Positions 42,546 through 52,406 of a stretch of 64,000 bases of DNA are shown here, one piece after another. The position numbers were made by a program, and so were the translations under genes. This DNA is from Planotetraspora thailandica. GTDB lineage: Bacteria; Actinomycetota; Actinomycetes; Streptosporangiales; Streptosporangiaceae. The first letter of the stretch is position 1, and every line of letters starts with the position of its first letter. The DNA lies in NCBI RefSeq assembly GCF_016863335.1, contig NZ_BOOR01000008.1, positions 186,001 through 250,000 of the forward strand, in the 5' to 3' direction. The notes beneath the pieces are model-generated. The model had not been told where the DNA came from. It saw only the letters and a list, made by a program, of their open reading frames with translations, and made no database searches.

Positions 42546-44456
42546 GTGGGCAAGTTCACCGACGACGAATTAGGCATGAAACGCGGTATCACCCGGCGCG
42601 ACCTCCTCAACGGAATGCTGGTGGGCGCGGGCGCCGCCGCGCTGACGGCGTTGCCGGGGGGCGTGGCCCACGCAGACGCGAGGCACGGTGGCGGAGCCGG
42701 ATACCCGCCGGGCAGCAACGGCATCGTGGGGCAGACCGACGCCGCGAGAACGGTCGGCCACGCCGTCACCTTCGGGGGTGCCGACCCGGGACGCGCCCGC
42801 GACCTCGGCGAGCACTACGACCTGGTGGTCGTCGGCGGCGGAGTGAGCGGACTGGCAGCCGCGCACTTCTACCGGAAGGCGACAGGGCCCCGCGCCCGCA
42901 TCCTGATCCTTGAGGCCCTCGCCGACTTCGGAGGCCACCAGCACCGCAACGAATTCCACGTGCGAGGCCGCACGTTGCTGAGCAACGGCGGCATGGTCAA
43001 CCTCGACAGCCCCGACACCTGGAACTCCCCTTCGCTGAACCTCATGGACGATCTCGGCATCGACTTCGCGAAACTCGCCGAGGGCGTGGACACCGGCTAC
43101 TACACCGGCAGAGGGCTCGGCACCGGCTACTTCTTCCCCGAGGAGAGCTTCGGCGCCGACAGGCTGGTCACGCGTGCGACCACCGAGCCACTCGACGCGC
43201 TGGTCAAGCGGCTCCCGCTGTCCGACGCCGCACGCGCGGACATCCTCAAGGTGGAGAGCACGACGCAGGACTACTTCCCCGGGCTCAGCGACTCGGAGAA
43301 GAAGCAGCGCCTCGCACGGATCAGCTATGCGGACTATCTGCGCAGATACGTCGGCGTCGGCGAGGAGGCCCTGGTCTTCTACCAGCGCAGGACGCACGGG
43401 TTGTGGGGGGTCGGCATCGAGGCCGTCCCCGCGGGCGACTGCTGGGGCATCGGCCTTCCCGGCTTCGCGGGGCTCGAGCTCGACCCGGTTCCCTACAACG
43501 GCATCGGGCGCACCCCGGCGATGTCCCTCACCACGAAGGACGAGGAGCTGTACTACTTCCCCGACGGCGGCGCCACGGTGTCGAGGCTGCTGGTGTCGCG
43601 GCTCGTGCCGGGAGTGTTCCAGGGGCGCCAGACGATGGACAGCGTCATCCTCGCCGGGGCCGACTACGGACGGCTCGACAGAGCAGGCGCCGACGTGCGG
43701 ATCCGGCTCAACGCCATGGCCACCGACGTACGCCACCGGCGTGGCACGCGCGGGCCGGTCGACGTCAGCTACGTCAGCGGCGGCAAGGCATACCGCGTGA
43801 GCGGCACACACGTGATCATGGCGTGCTGGAACAGCGTGTCTTCCTACATCGTCCCCGGGCTGCCCGCCGCCCAGGTCGAGGCGATGCGCTACGGCGTGAA
43901 GGTGCCGCTGGTCTACGCCAGGGTCGCTCTCAAGGACTGGCGGTCCTGGGAGCGGGCCGGCATCTCGCGCATCACGCCGTACAACACGTTCTGGGACAGC
44001 TGCTCGCTCACGACGGCCACGAACCAGGGCGGTTACGAGTCGGCCCGCAGCTCCGACCAGCCGATCGTCGTCACCCTCTCCAAGACGCCGAACGAGCCCG
44101 GTCTCCCGATCACCCGCGACCAGCACAGGGCCGGGCGGCGCCACCTGCTGGAAACGTCGTTCGGCGACTTCGAGCGGGAGATCCGCGACCTGATGCAGCG
44201 CGCGCTCGGGCCGAGCGGCTTCCGCGCCTCCCGGGACATCATGGCGATCACCGTGAACCGCTGGTCACACGGATACGCCTACGAGTACAACTCGATCGCC
44301 GACCCGGTGATCTTCAAGCCGCTCGACCAGCAGCCGTTCGTCCGCGCGCGCCGGCCCTTCGGCAACATCGCCATCGCGAACTCCGACGCCGGAGCCTTCG
44401 GCTACACCCACGCCGCCATCGACGAGGCCAACCGAGCCGTGTCGGAACTGACCTGA
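42546..44456 (+). CDS. Tat-exported FAD amine-oxidase-like protein (spermidine-dehydrogenase-like)
   Basis: This encodes 636 residues. GTG 42546 has GAGGT five bases upstream and starts a twin-arginine signal (ITRRDLLNGMLVGAGAAALTALPGGVAHA). The FAD site DLVVVGGGVSGLAAAHFYRK begins near residue 96. FGGHQHRNEF and the C-terminal NSDAGAFGYTHAAIDEANRA complete the fold. The ITRRDxLNG signal and overall length resemble spermidine dehydrogenases and their relatives; the substrate here is inferred only by similarity. A 14-base stem terminator follows. Confidence 0.85.
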   Translation: MGKFTDDELGMKRGITRRDLLNGMLVGAGAAALTALPGGVAHADARHGGGAGYPPGSNGIVGQTDAARTVGHAVTFGGADPGRARDLGEHYDLVVVGGGVSGLAAAHFYRKATGPRARILILEALADFGGHQHRNEFHVRGRTLLSNGGMVNLDSPDTWNSPSLNLMDDLGIDFAKLAEGVDTGYYTGRGLGTGYFFPEESFGADRLVTRATTEPLDALVKRLPLSDAARADILKVESTTQDYFPGLSDSEKKQRLARISYADYLRRYVGVGEEALVFYQRRTHGLWGVGIEAVPAGDCWGIGLPGFAGLELDPVPYNGIGRTPAMSLTTKDEELYYFPDGGATVSRLLVSRLVPGVFQGRQTMDSVILAGADYGRLDRAGADVRIRLNAMATDVRHRRGTRGPVDVSYVSGGKAYRVSGTHVIMACWNSVSSYIVPGLPAAQVEAMRYGVKVPLVYARVALKDWRSWERAGISRITPYNTFWDSCSLTTATNQGGYESARSSDQPIVVTLSKTPNEPGLPITRDQHRAGRRHLLETSFGDFEREIRDLMQRALGPSGFRASRDIMAITVNRWSHGYAYEYNSIADPVIFKPLDQQPFVRARRPFGNIAIANSDAGAFGYTHAAIDEANRAVSELT

Positions 44457-44467
44457 CCTCAGGGAGC

Positions 44468-44501
44468 GTACGGCCGGCACGCACCGACGTGCCGGCCGTA
44501 C
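44468..44501 (+). terminator. Terminator of the Tat-exported flavoprotein
   Basis: GTACGGCCGGCACG and its complement form a perfect 14-base stem with a six-base loop. Confidence 0.7.
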
Positions 44502-44616
44502 ACGGCGTCACGGTGGGGGACGTGATCAGGGTCGCGCATTACCCGGATCTGCCTGACACGTTGACTGGCAGTAGCACTCACACCCTGTTCGGCAGATTCC
44601 GACATACAGTCGGTAA

Positions 44617-44862
44617 ATGGACAGCAGTAACCTCCTCGGGGAGTTCTTGCGCGCCCGGCGTAAGGTCACCACTCCCGGGCAGGTGGGGCTGGTCGACTCG
44701 GGTCCCCGGCGGACGCCTGGGCTACGAAGGGAAGAGGTCGCGGCGCCGGCCGGGGTCGGCACCGAGTACTACATCCGCCTGGAACAGGGACGCGAGCGTC
44801 GTCCTTCCGATCGCAGGATCGCTGCGCTGCCCGTCCACAGCCACATCCGGGCCTATGGGTGA
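44617..44862 (+). pseudogene. Truncated XRE (MmyB-like) regulator
   Basis: The 81-residue frame keeps the N-terminal helix-turn-helix of MmyB-like regulators (LLGEFLRARRKVTTPGQVGL...TPGLRREEVAAPAGVGTEYYIRLEQGRERRPSD). It then departs after the third helix into RRIAALPVHSHIRAYG and stops. The full-length paralogue at 51,519-52,406 continues for about 200 more residues. Family members read AMLAGVS where this has AAPAGVG, another sign of decay. The break joins the start of a histidine kinase lacking its response regulator. Confidence 0.75.
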
Positions 44863-45920
44863 TCACCTTGAGCGCATGGCATCACTGCTCCATCAAAACC
44901 CGTGTGGCCACCGTGGCGAGCGCAGCCGTGGCGTTGGTCTGCGTTTCCGCCGTCCTGCTGCTGCTGACGGCCGCCCCCCAGCCTCCGCTCTACGGAAGCG
45001 TGGCCGTCCTGGCCGGACTCATCGGCGGTTCACTCCTGCTGATCACGGCCACCGCGCTCGGGACGTACTGGATGATGAGCAAGACCCTCCGGCCGGTGTG
45101 TGCCATCAGCGGAAAGCTCGCCACGATCCGGCCTTCCAATCTCAGCGAGCGGGTTCCGCTGCCACGCCATGATGACGAGTTCAAGGAACTCGCACAGATC
45201 ACCAATCAGACGTTGGAATGGGCCCAAACGGCGATCCAGCAGCAGTTGAGGTTCGCCTCGGACGCCTCCCATGATCTGCGCAACCCTCTCGCAGCCATGC
45301 GTACCGAGATCGAGGACGCACTCATGCAGCCGGAGGAGATCGACTGGGTGGAAACCGGCGACAGGCTGCTGGAGTCCGTCGAGCGGCTACAGGGCTTAGT
45401 GACCAACCTGCTGGAGATCTCACGACTCGACGCGGGCATCATCGGTCAGTACGACCTGCTCAACCTCGCCGTCCTGGTGGACGGCGAACTCGACCACCGG
45501 CAGCGCGACCACCAGAGAAGCGCGATCAGGGTGGTCAGGAGGTTCAGCAGCGGCGTGATGGTCAACGGCGAGCGGATCAGCCTGGAACGGCTGCTGCACA
45601 ACCTCCTGGACAACGCCGAACGCCACGCCCGCTCTATCGTCACGGTCACTGTCGAGCACCGGGGCGCCGCGGCGGTGCTGGAGGTCTACGACGACGGGAG
45701 CGGGGTGCCGGCTGAGCATCGGGAAACCATCTTCCAGCGCTTCACCCGCCTGCAAGACGCGCGTGCCAAGGACGCCGGCGGCAGCGGCCTGGGCCTGCCT
45801 ATCGCCCGGCAGATCGCCGAAGCCCATGGCGGCACCCTCACCATCGAAGACAGCCCCACCGGAGCACGCTTCGTCGCACGCTTCCCCCGGCCGGCGGCGC
45901 TGGCGGCGAGAGGCCGATAG
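44859..45920 (+). CDS. Orphan sensor histidine kinase
   Basis: This 353-residue kinase has two membrane spans close together (about 18-37 and 45-68) with almost no extracellular loop. A HAMP-like linker (SKTLRPVCAISGKLATI), an H-box (FASDASHDLRNPLAAM), an N-box (LHNLLDNAERHA) and G-boxes (DDGSGVPAEH, GGSGLGLPIAR) follow. GTG 44859 overlaps the end of the XRE fragment. No response regulator is adjacent, which fits a deletion that removed one. Confidence 0.88.
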   Translation: MITLSAWHHCSIKTRVATVASAAVALVCVSAVLLLLTAAPQPPLYGSVAVLAGLIGGSLLLITATALGTYWMMSKTLRPVCAISGKLATIRPSNLSERVPLPRHDDEFKELAQITNQTLEWAQTAIQQQLRFASDASHDLRNPLAAMRTEIEDALMQPEEIDWVETGDRLLESVERLQGLVTNLLEISRLDAGIIGQYDLLNLAVLVDGELDHRQRDHQRSAIRVVRRFSSGVMVNGERISLERLLHNLLDNAERHARSIVTVTVEHRGAAAVLEVYDDGSGVPAEHRETIFQRFTRLQDARAKDAGGSGLGLPIARQIAEAHGGTLTIEDSPTGARFVARFPRPAALAARGR

Positions 45921-45936
45921 CGGGTGAAGCCGGGCA

Positions 45937-45964
45937 AGGGCGGCCCAGTCGGCTGGGCCGCCCT
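45937..45964. terminator. Bidirectional terminator
   Basis: AGGGCGGCCCA, six-base loop, and the complement, placed between the convergent kinase and M36 protease genes. Confidence 0.75.
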
Positions 45965-45987
45965 CGCCGTACGACGGGGTCGACGGA

Positions 45988-48903
45988 TCAGTGGGAGAAC
46001 GCCTGGAACTCAGCGGCCCGGACTTGCCCGGCGAACGCGCTGGCGGTGGCGCAGTCGGTGTTGGAATTGGGGTCGTTGTCCTGCTCGCCCGCGTACAGCG
46101 GGTTGCCGGTGCACTGGCTGGACACCGTGCGCAGCATCAGGTGGGTCGCCTTGGTCCGCGGGACGTCGAACGACTCGATGATCAGGTCGCCGCCCCGGGG
46201 GCGCGGAATGCTGGCGGCGAAGGCGTTCTTGGGGCTGGTGTAGATCTTGGTGTAGTTCGCAGGGTCGGCGCAGTCGGCGCCGCGGGTTGAGTCACACGCC
46301 AGCACCTCGAAGGCCCGTAGCGCGGTGAACCGGTTCTGGCCGCCGGGGTCGGCGGGGTCGGCGATGTCCGGCCGGAGCATGGCGCTGACCCCGACCTTGC
46401 GGATCTGGACGGCCTGCGTGCCGGCCAGGTCGACGATGACGGACCGGCCGGCGACCGGACCGGTGAGCGAGGCCCAGTTCGTCGCCTCCGTCTCGTCGAT
46501 CAGCTTGCTCTGGTTGACGCCGTCGCCTGTCGCCACCGCACCGGCCGCGGCCGCGGCGTAGTTGCGGAACAGCTGTACGGGAAGGTCCTTGACCTGGTTC
46601 TTCTTCACGGTGGACTCGAACCTCTTGTGGCCGAAGCCGGGGGCCACCGCGACGAAGGAGTAGGTGCCGGGCACGATCTGGAAGGTCGCGCCGAGCTCGG
46701 TGGCGGGATCCGTGTCCGCGACCGGGACCGCGCGGCCCTCGTAGTCGCCCACGTACAGCCGGACGGGCGCGTCGGCGGCTTCGCCCGCGGGGTGCAGGGT
46801 CACCGTCGCGTCGCCGCCGTACGGCGAGGCGAAACTGGGCTTGGGGTCGGGGTCGGCCGTCCCGTTGCTGGCCGCGCCCTCACCGAGACCGTGTTCGGCG
46901 AACGCGTTCCACATGATGTCCTGGTTGGCGCCGCCGAAGCGGATCCGGTCCGCCGCGAGCATCGCGTCCCGCATGTCCACCATGCTGAGGTTGCCGGCGG
47001 CCGTGAGAAGGAACGCGTCGAAGTGCAGCTGGACCCATCGCCGGTTGCCCGGGCACTTCTCGAGTGACTTCTTGCCCTCGGCGCAGGCCTGCTGGTCCTT
47101 GGACGAGCCCTTGCCGTACCTCTCGATGAAGGCATTGCGCACGTCGAACTGGGTCGCCGACCAGATCTCGCCGTCGGCGTGCACCTGCTGGCCGACCAGG
47201 TCGTAGGCGATGTCGCTGTAGTTCAGCGGCGACTTCGACATGTCGTAGTTGCGGATGCCCCGCTCCGGGTCGCCGGTGACGTAGCCGCCCGTGACGTACG
47301 GCGTGTCGCCGCGCGGCCGGAAACCGTTCTCGAAGAGGTATTCCATGGCGAACAGGTCGGAGATGCTCTCGCCCATCGCGCCGGCCTGGGCGCCGCTGAG
47401 ACCGGCGTTCGGCCCGGCCACCATGCGGTTGGAGATGGCGTGGGTGAACTCGTGGCCGATGACCGACATGTCGTAGTCGCCGTCGACGCACGGCGCGTAG
47501 AACGCGCCTGCCTGGGGCTGCCACAGGTACATGTTGGTGATCGGAGCGACGCCGTCCACCGGGGTGATCTGGTTGGCGTTGTTCCTGATCGACAGGACCC
47601 TGGCGCCCGCCTGGGCGTTCCCGCGCTCCGGGTCGTTGCCGAGCCCGCCGCGCTCACCATTGCTCACCTGCATGTTCCAGGCCGTCTCGGTGAAGCCCAG
47701 ACGGTACGACCAGTCGTGCATGCGGTTGTGCATCGCGTTCAGGTTGCTGATCGCGGCCTCGAGGTCGGCCTCGCCGGGCTGGTCGAACGCGGCCGGGTCG
47801 CACTTCGCCTTGAACCACTGGTTCTGCCAGGGGAAGTCGTAGTTCCGGCTCGGGGTGAGGAGGTTTGTGCGGGTGCCGACCGATGAGGAGGAGCCGTTGG
47901 CCCGGTTCTCGAAGGTGCGTGCCGCGTTGCCCAGGCTGGTGTTCGTCGGCGCGTCCGTGCTGTGGTCGACGTCCCACGCCTTGCCCGTGGCCGGATCGCC
48001 ACCGACGACGTAGTCACAGCCGCGCCCGGGGGTGGCACACCAGCTCTGGCGCGTGTCCTTGGACGAGTAGTCCGCCGGCGGGTTGGCCGGGAACACCGAC
48101 CACGACGGGCCGTCGGGATCGAAGTGATCGACCAGGTTCTCCCTGATCAAAATCTCGCCGGTGACGGCGTCGACGTACGTGGTGTAGGCGGAGGGTTCGT
48201 CGTCGGCGTCGTGCCCCTCCTGGATCAGCGTGACCTGGAAGGCGCGGTGCACGCCGTCGGCCGCGGGGACGGCCACCTCCTCCACCCGCCTGGTCGAGGC
48301 GGCGCCCAGGTCGATCTCGCCGTCCCGAGCCGCGGCCTCCAGCGCCTGTTGCTCCGTGATGGCCGCGGCGGGCGGCGCCTCCGTGGACCGCGAAAGCGTC
48401 GACGAGACATGCACGACCGTGCCTTCGCTCACGCCGACGGACACGAGGCCGTCATAGCCGGCGGGCAGATCGCCGAACTTCTGCCGCAGGAGCACGACAT
48501 GCCCCTTGCCGATCGGATTGACCGCGACCGTCTCCAGGGCGTCGACGGCTTCTGCCTGCAGGCCGAAGAGGCTGGTATTGGCCTTCAGGTAGTCGCGTGC
48601 GGCCTTCGCGGGATCGGCGGCGAGCCCTTCGGCGAGCGGCGCTTCCGAGGTGACGAGAGCGGGCGTGCCGAGGTCGTTCCATCGGACTGTCGCCGTGGCG
48701 GACCTCTTCGCCGACGGCGGGGGCGCCACTCGGCCCTTCCTGTTGTCCTTATCCGGTTTGCCGTGCCCATCTCCCTGGACGGCTGGGGCTTTCTGCTGCT
48801 CACGCTTCGATTCGCCTTGTGCCGTCCCGGCGACGGAAACAGCGACTGTGGCTGCGGCTAATGCGGCGACGACGATGCGTAATGGTCGATGAGACGACGA
48901 CAC
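45988..48903 (-). CDS. Secreted M36 (fungalysin-like) metallopeptidase
   Basis: This 971-residue exported zinc protease has a signal peptide (about 1-30), an FTP-like inhibitory propeptide to about 250, and a catalytic domain with HEFTHAISNRM. The third ligand glutamate is in MGESISDLFAMEY. The last 270 residues hold a beta-sandwich region and a discoidin-like segment (NWASLTGPVAGRSVIVDLAGTQAVQIRKVGV) that may bind carbohydrate. GTG 48903 has AGGAGG five bases upstream. The lone gene is followed by a shared terminator. Confidence 0.92.
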   Translation of the reverse strand: MSSSHRPLRIVVAALAAATVAVSVAGTAQGESKREQQKAPAVQGDGHGKPDKDNRKGRVAPPPSAKRSATATVRWNDLGTPALVTSEAPLAEGLAADPAKAARDYLKANTSLFGLQAEAVDALETVAVNPIGKGHVVLLRQKFGDLPAGYDGLVSVGVSEGTVVHVSSTLSRSTEAPPAAAITEQQALEAAARDGEIDLGAASTRRVEEVAVPAADGVHRAFQVTLIQEGHDADDEPSAYTTYVDAVTGEILIRENLVDHFDPDGPSWSVFPANPPADYSSKDTRQSWCATPGRGCDYVVGGDPATGKAWDVDHSTDAPTNTSLGNAARTFENRANGSSSSVGTRTNLLTPSRNYDFPWQNQWFKAKCDPAAFDQPGEADLEAAISNLNAMHNRMHDWSYRLGFTETAWNMQVSNGERGGLGNDPERGNAQAGARVLSIRNNANQITPVDGVAPITNMYLWQPQAGAFYAPCVDGDYDMSVIGHEFTHAISNRMVAGPNAGLSGAQAGAMGESISDLFAMEYLFENGFRPRGDTPYVTGGYVTGDPERGIRNYDMSKSPLNYSDIAYDLVGQQVHADGEIWSATQFDVRNAFIERYGKGSSKDQQACAEGKKSLEKCPGNRRWVQLHFDAFLLTAAGNLSMVDMRDAMLAADRIRFGGANQDIMWNAFAEHGLGEGAASNGTADPDPKPSFASPYGGDATVTLHPAGEAADAPVRLYVGDYEGRAVPVADTDPATELGATFQIVPGTYSFVAVAPGFGHKRFESTVKKNQVKDLPVQLFRNYAAAAAGAVATGDGVNQSKLIDETEATNWASLTGPVAGRSVIVDLAGTQAVQIRKVGVSAMLRPDIADPADPGGQNRFTALRAFEVLACDSTRGADCADPANYTKIYTSPKNAFAASIPRPRGGDLIIESFDVPRTKATHLMLRTVSSQCTGNPLYAGEQDNDPNSNTDCATASAFAGQVRAAEFQAFSH

Positions 48904-49343
48904 ACATGCCTCCTAAACGGACGTGACTGGCCATTGGCAACGTCCAACCCGTTAGTGGTAACACTCCAAAGAAACCTTGACAAGATCGCGTATTGCATGA
49001 AAATTAGGGAGAAAATTGGCCGGGCCGGATAGCCGGAAGAGGGGCATCGCCCCACGTCAAGGGAGAGTTCTTGGCTGTTCGACGACGGCTTTCCGGAAGG
49101 TGTTCTCTTGACGGATCCCCTAATCTGCCCTTCGCTCTTTTGGCCTGCGATGGCGCCGCGTTCGTGCCGCGAGAAGGCGTTTCACCGAGTTTTCGGGCGC
49201 GGTAAATAGGAGCGTTGCTTTTGGGCCCGTTTCGGGCGGGTGGAAAATGGAATCGCCGAATTAGCGGCGGCTAATCGCGCGCACCGATGGCGTAAAGCGT
49301 CAGCTCATGAACCGTCTGCGGTACGCCAGCGCGAGGTCGGGGA
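48904..49343. other. Intergenic region, 440 bases
   Basis: This gap is less GC-rich than the genes on either side and holds no supported gene. It must contain the M36 protease promoter. I see no repeat or RNA structure I can name; a riboswitch was considered and not supported. Confidence 0.5.
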
Positions 49344-50174
49344 TCACGCCACGAGGCGTGCGGTGATGGCAGGGCCTTCTCTCTCGATCCAGGTTTCCGC
49401 CCGCGGCAGGCGATCCTTCACGCCCTCGTCCCACATGCGCTTGAACACCGGATCGACCTCGGCTGCCGCTCGCATGTTGACGTGGAAGCGGTGGATCATG
49501 CGCGTCGCCGCCGGGACGAGGGCCCGGCGCTGGGCCAGGCTCATGCCGTAGGAGTCGGCGAAGACGGCCACACGACCGGGGATGTCGAGGTCGGCGAAGG
49601 CCGGCGATCTGTCGGCCGGGTGCAGCAGCGGCGCCCAGTAGTAGAGCGCGTTGGCGAGATCGTCGACCCTCGTGGTGGGCTTGGCGAGGTCGAAGTCGAT
49701 GAGTGCGGCGGGCAGTCCGTCGCGGAAGACCACGTTGCCCGGACAGTAGTCGCGGTGGCTGACCACCAGGGGCTCGCCGTCGGCGGTCGAGTTGACTATC
49801 CGGGCTCCGGGGATGCCTCCCCAGGTCGCGTCGGCAGGTGGCGTCCAACTCTGGGCGGCGTCGTGAAGGCGGCGAACCAGTCGCGCGAGTTCGACGAGGA
49901 CGTCTTCTCCGGAGGCGCCGGCTGGAAGGGGTTCCCGGGGGACGTCGCCGGGCACGAACGAGAGCACCTCACGTCCCTGATCGTCGAACCCCAGCGGGAT
50001 CGGCGCGTCCGAGAAGCCGGCGCCGTGGAGGTGTCTCAGGTAGGCGTGGATCGTCGCGGTGAACGGCCTGACCGGGCGGCGCACGGTGTCTCCCACGCGG
50101 ACGACGCCCGCGGTGACGCCGTCGCCCACCAGCGGCTCTTCGTCACGGCCTGAATCGAGATTCGGATCTGTCAC
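49344..50174 (-). CDS. Phosphotransferase-family kinase
   Basis: This 276-residue kinase-like protein has the catalytic loop VVSHRDYCPGNVVFRDG and the metal site ALIDFDLAKPTTRVDDLA. It belongs to the choline/aminoglycoside kinase fold; the N-lobe is short and lacks an obvious conserved ATP lysine, so activity is not certain. GTG 50174 overlaps the serpin stop as GTGA, so the two are coupled. Confidence 0.82.
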   Translation of the reverse strand: MTDPNLDSGRDEEPLVGDGVTAGVVRVGDTVRRPVRPFTATIHAYLRHLHGAGFSDAPIPLGFDDQGREVLSFVPGDVPREPLPAGASGEDVLVELARLVRRLHDAAQSWTPPADATWGGIPGARIVNSTADGEPLVVSHRDYCPGNVVFRDGLPAALIDFDLAKPTTRVDDLANALYYWAPLLHPADRSPAFADLDIPGRVAVFADSYGMSLAQRRALVPAATRMIHRFHVNMRAAAEVDPVFKRMWDEGVKDRLPRAETWIEREGPAITARLVA

Positions 50175-51379
50175 AGGACGTCCTCCAGGTATGCCAGATC
50201 CTCGGGCTCGGCGACCCAGCCGGCGGTCAGGACGAGGCCGCTCCTGCGGTCGACGGCGAGGAATCCGAAGGGTCGGCTGAACTCGACGTCGACGTTCTTG
50301 ACGCGGTGAGGAGGCGGGGGCGCGATGCCGGCCGCGATGGCGCCGACGGCGGTCACCGCGGCGGCTTCGAACCCGGAGGCGTTGAACGTCGCGACGGCGT
50401 CCTGCCTCGCCTGGGAGACGGCGAGCGGTTCGGTGCTGATGCCGGGGAAGTGGCCGCGGGTGCGGTCGGTCACGGCGTCCAGACCGAACACCGCGGGAAG
50501 GCCCAGCAGGTCATGTGAGGAGGCGACGGTGAACCGCGGCACTGTGACGCTCAGAAAGTCGCCGGGGTCGTAGGAGCGGACGGAGCGGACGGTCATCCCG
50601 GGTGCGGACTCTCCGATCGGGAGGGCATCGGCCTTCACGGCGGGATGGCGTCCGGACAGCGCCTCGATGCCCGCGCGGAGAACCTCACCGGCCTTCCGGG
50701 ACTCCTCGCCGAGGACGAGACGGACGTCGATTCCTCCGGTGCCCATGACGCGCAGCATGGTCAGCCGGCCGCTCGGGCCGTCGATCACTGTGGCCCGGTC
50801 GAGTATCCGAGTGACGCGCCGCAGTGCGTGGATCTCGCGTCCGGCCCACGGTCCGGTCCTGGGCAGCTCTACGTCGTCGATGAACGGGCGCAACCAGGTG
50901 GTCCGTACGGTGAGCGCCCCGGCGAGGACCAGGAGCGTCTCCTCGGTCAGGGACACGGGCATCGTGGGGATGAGGCCGCCGGTCTGGCCGGACGCCCACG
51001 CGTCGAGCCTGAGCTGATCTTCAGTCGGGTTTCCGGTCAGTTCGCCGCGCGCGCCGCCGGGCAACGCGGCGGTCCAGGCGGGCTGCAGAGGCAGTTTCCG
51101 GCTGGTCCACAGTCCGAGGGCGGAATTGATCGCAGGCGAGCCGTTCAGGACCGTCAGGACGTCCTGGGCCCCGCGAGAGGCCACCTCTGCGTTCATTCCG
51201 ACGGCTTCCTGAAGTTCGGTCCGTCCCCGCCCTTCGGCGGCCGAGGCCAGATACGCCAGCAGGATCCATGCGCCGACTCCGGCGAGGACGACCGATTCCC
51301 CGGAGCAGTTCGCCGCCCAGCGGGCGGTCATCGCGTTCGCCGCGGTCACCGGATCGTGCGATCCTCCGTTGATCACCAT
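50171..51379 (-). CDS. Serpin-like protease inhibitor
   Basis: This 402-residue protein has serpin landmarks. The hinge before the reactive loop is AVATFNASGFEAAAVTAVG, and the C-terminal signature is FSRPFGFLAVDRRSGLVLTAGWVAEP. No signal peptide is evident, so it may act inside the cell. The ATG at 51379 is a reasonable start; a TTG at 51451 gives 24 more residues. It is coupled to a kinase-like gene. The reactive-loop stretch GAIAAGIAPPPPHR is short and proline-rich. Confidence 0.82.
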   Translation of the reverse strand: MVINGGSHDPVTAANAMTARWAANCSGESVVLAGVGAWILLAYLASAAEGRGRTELQEAVGMNAEVASRGAQDVLTVLNGSPAINSALGLWTSRKLPLQPAWTAALPGGARGELTGNPTEDQLRLDAWASGQTGGLIPTMPVSLTEETLLVLAGALTVRTTWLRPFIDDVELPRTGPWAGREIHALRRVTRILDRATVIDGPSGRLTMLRVMGTGGIDVRLVLGEESRKAGEVLRAGIEALSGRHPAVKADALPIGESAPGMTVRSVRSYDPGDFLSVTVPRFTVASSHDLLGLPAVFGLDAVTDRTRGHFPGISTEPLAVSQARQDAVATFNASGFEAAAVTAVGAIAAGIAPPPPHRVKNVDVEFSRPFGFLAVDRRSGLVLTAGWVAEPEDLAYLEDVL

Positions 51380-51518
51380 GCCGTCCCAGGGTGAGGTCGC
51401 CGATCTGAACGCGAGATCGTCCCACGTGCCCGCGTGAAGAGACAACGACAATTCGGCTACAAACGGCCATGCCGTACCTCGGGCGGCCGGACCAGGCGGA
51501 TCTCAAGATCCGCAATGC

Positions 51519-52406
51519 CTACGAGGACTTGTTCGCGTCGGCGGTGGCGCCTTGCGCCGGTGGGCTGCCGGCGGACCAGGAGGCGAGGATCTGCAGGGCG
51601 TGATGGGAGGGCGTGCCCGGCTCTGCGGTCAAGACCATGAGACGTTGCTCGCTGCCGTCGGGGCTGGCCCAGACGTCGCAGTCGAGGGTGAGCTCGCCGA
51701 CGACGGGGTGGCGGTAGTGCTTGGTGCCGTAGCTGGTGGCGGCGACCTGATGGGAGGCCCACCAGGTGCGGAAGCCGGAGTCCTGCACCGACAGTTCGCC
51801 GACCAGCACGGCCAGGTCGGGGTCGTCGGGGTGGCGCGCGGCCTCCATGCGCAGCGACGCCACGCCGGTGCGGGCGGCCTCCTCCCAGTCGGCGTGCAGG
51901 TTTCGGACGGCCGGGTCGGTGAAGAGCAGGCGGACGTAGTTGCGGCGGCGCGGGGGGATGCGGGCGAAGTCGGTGAACAGGGCGGCCGCCTGGGCGTTCC
52001 ACGCCAGGATGTCCATGCGCCGGCCGAGTACCAACGCCGGGGTCTCGGTGAGCTGGTCCAGCAGCCGTCGCATCGCGGGACGCACACGTTGCGCCTGGCG
52101 CCGGCGCGGTCGCGCCGATGACTTGCCCGCGAGCTCGTACAGGTAGGCCTGCTGGTCGTCGTCGAGGCGCAGCGCGCGAGCCAAGGTGATGAGAACCGAG
52201 GCGGACGCCTGGAGCCGGCCCTGCTCCAGTCGCGTGTAGTAATCCACGCTGATCGCGGCCAGCTGCGCGACCTCTTCCCGGCGCAACCCCGAGACACGGC
52301 GGGGCGATCCGGTGTCGGGCAGGCCGACCTCCCGCGGCGTCAGCTGAGCGCGCCGGGCTCTGAGAAAGCCGCCGAGCTCGGACGGGCGGCCAGGTGCTGC
52401 GCTCAT
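51519..52406 (-). CDS. XRE regulator with MmyB-like ligand domain
   Basis: This 295-residue protein has an N-terminal helix-turn-helix (LGGFLRARRAQLTPREVGL...LRREEVAQLAAISVDYYTRLEQGR) and a C-terminal MmyB-like PAS-type domain (LVLGRRMDILAWNAQAAALF...VRLLFTDPAVR). The ATG at 52406 is used, with 52415 as an alternative. It is divergent from a hydrolase that it probably regulates, an arrangement common in this family. Confidence 0.9.
   Translation of the reverse strand: MSAAPGRPSELGGFLRARRAQLTPREVGLPDTGSPRRVSGLRREEVAQLAAISVDYYTRLEQGRLQASASVLITLARALRLDDDQQAYLYELAGKSSARPRRRQAQRVRPAMRRLLDQLTETPALVLGRRMDILAWNAQAAALFTDFARIPPRRRNYVRLLFTDPAVRNLHADWEEAARTGVASLRMEAARHPDDPDLAVLVGELSVQDSGFRTWWASHQVAATSYGTKHYRHPVVGELTLDCDVWASPDGSEQRLMVLTAEPGTPSHHALQILASWSAGSPPAQGATADANKSS

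Noticed and set aside
42570-44144. 524-residue minus-strand frame opposite the Tat-exported flavoprotein
   Set aside because: Shadow; the plus strand shows the Tat signal and FAD site.
48904-49343. Riboswitch or leader RNA upstream of the M36 protease
   Set aside because: No conserved motif or convincing paired structure could be seen by eye.
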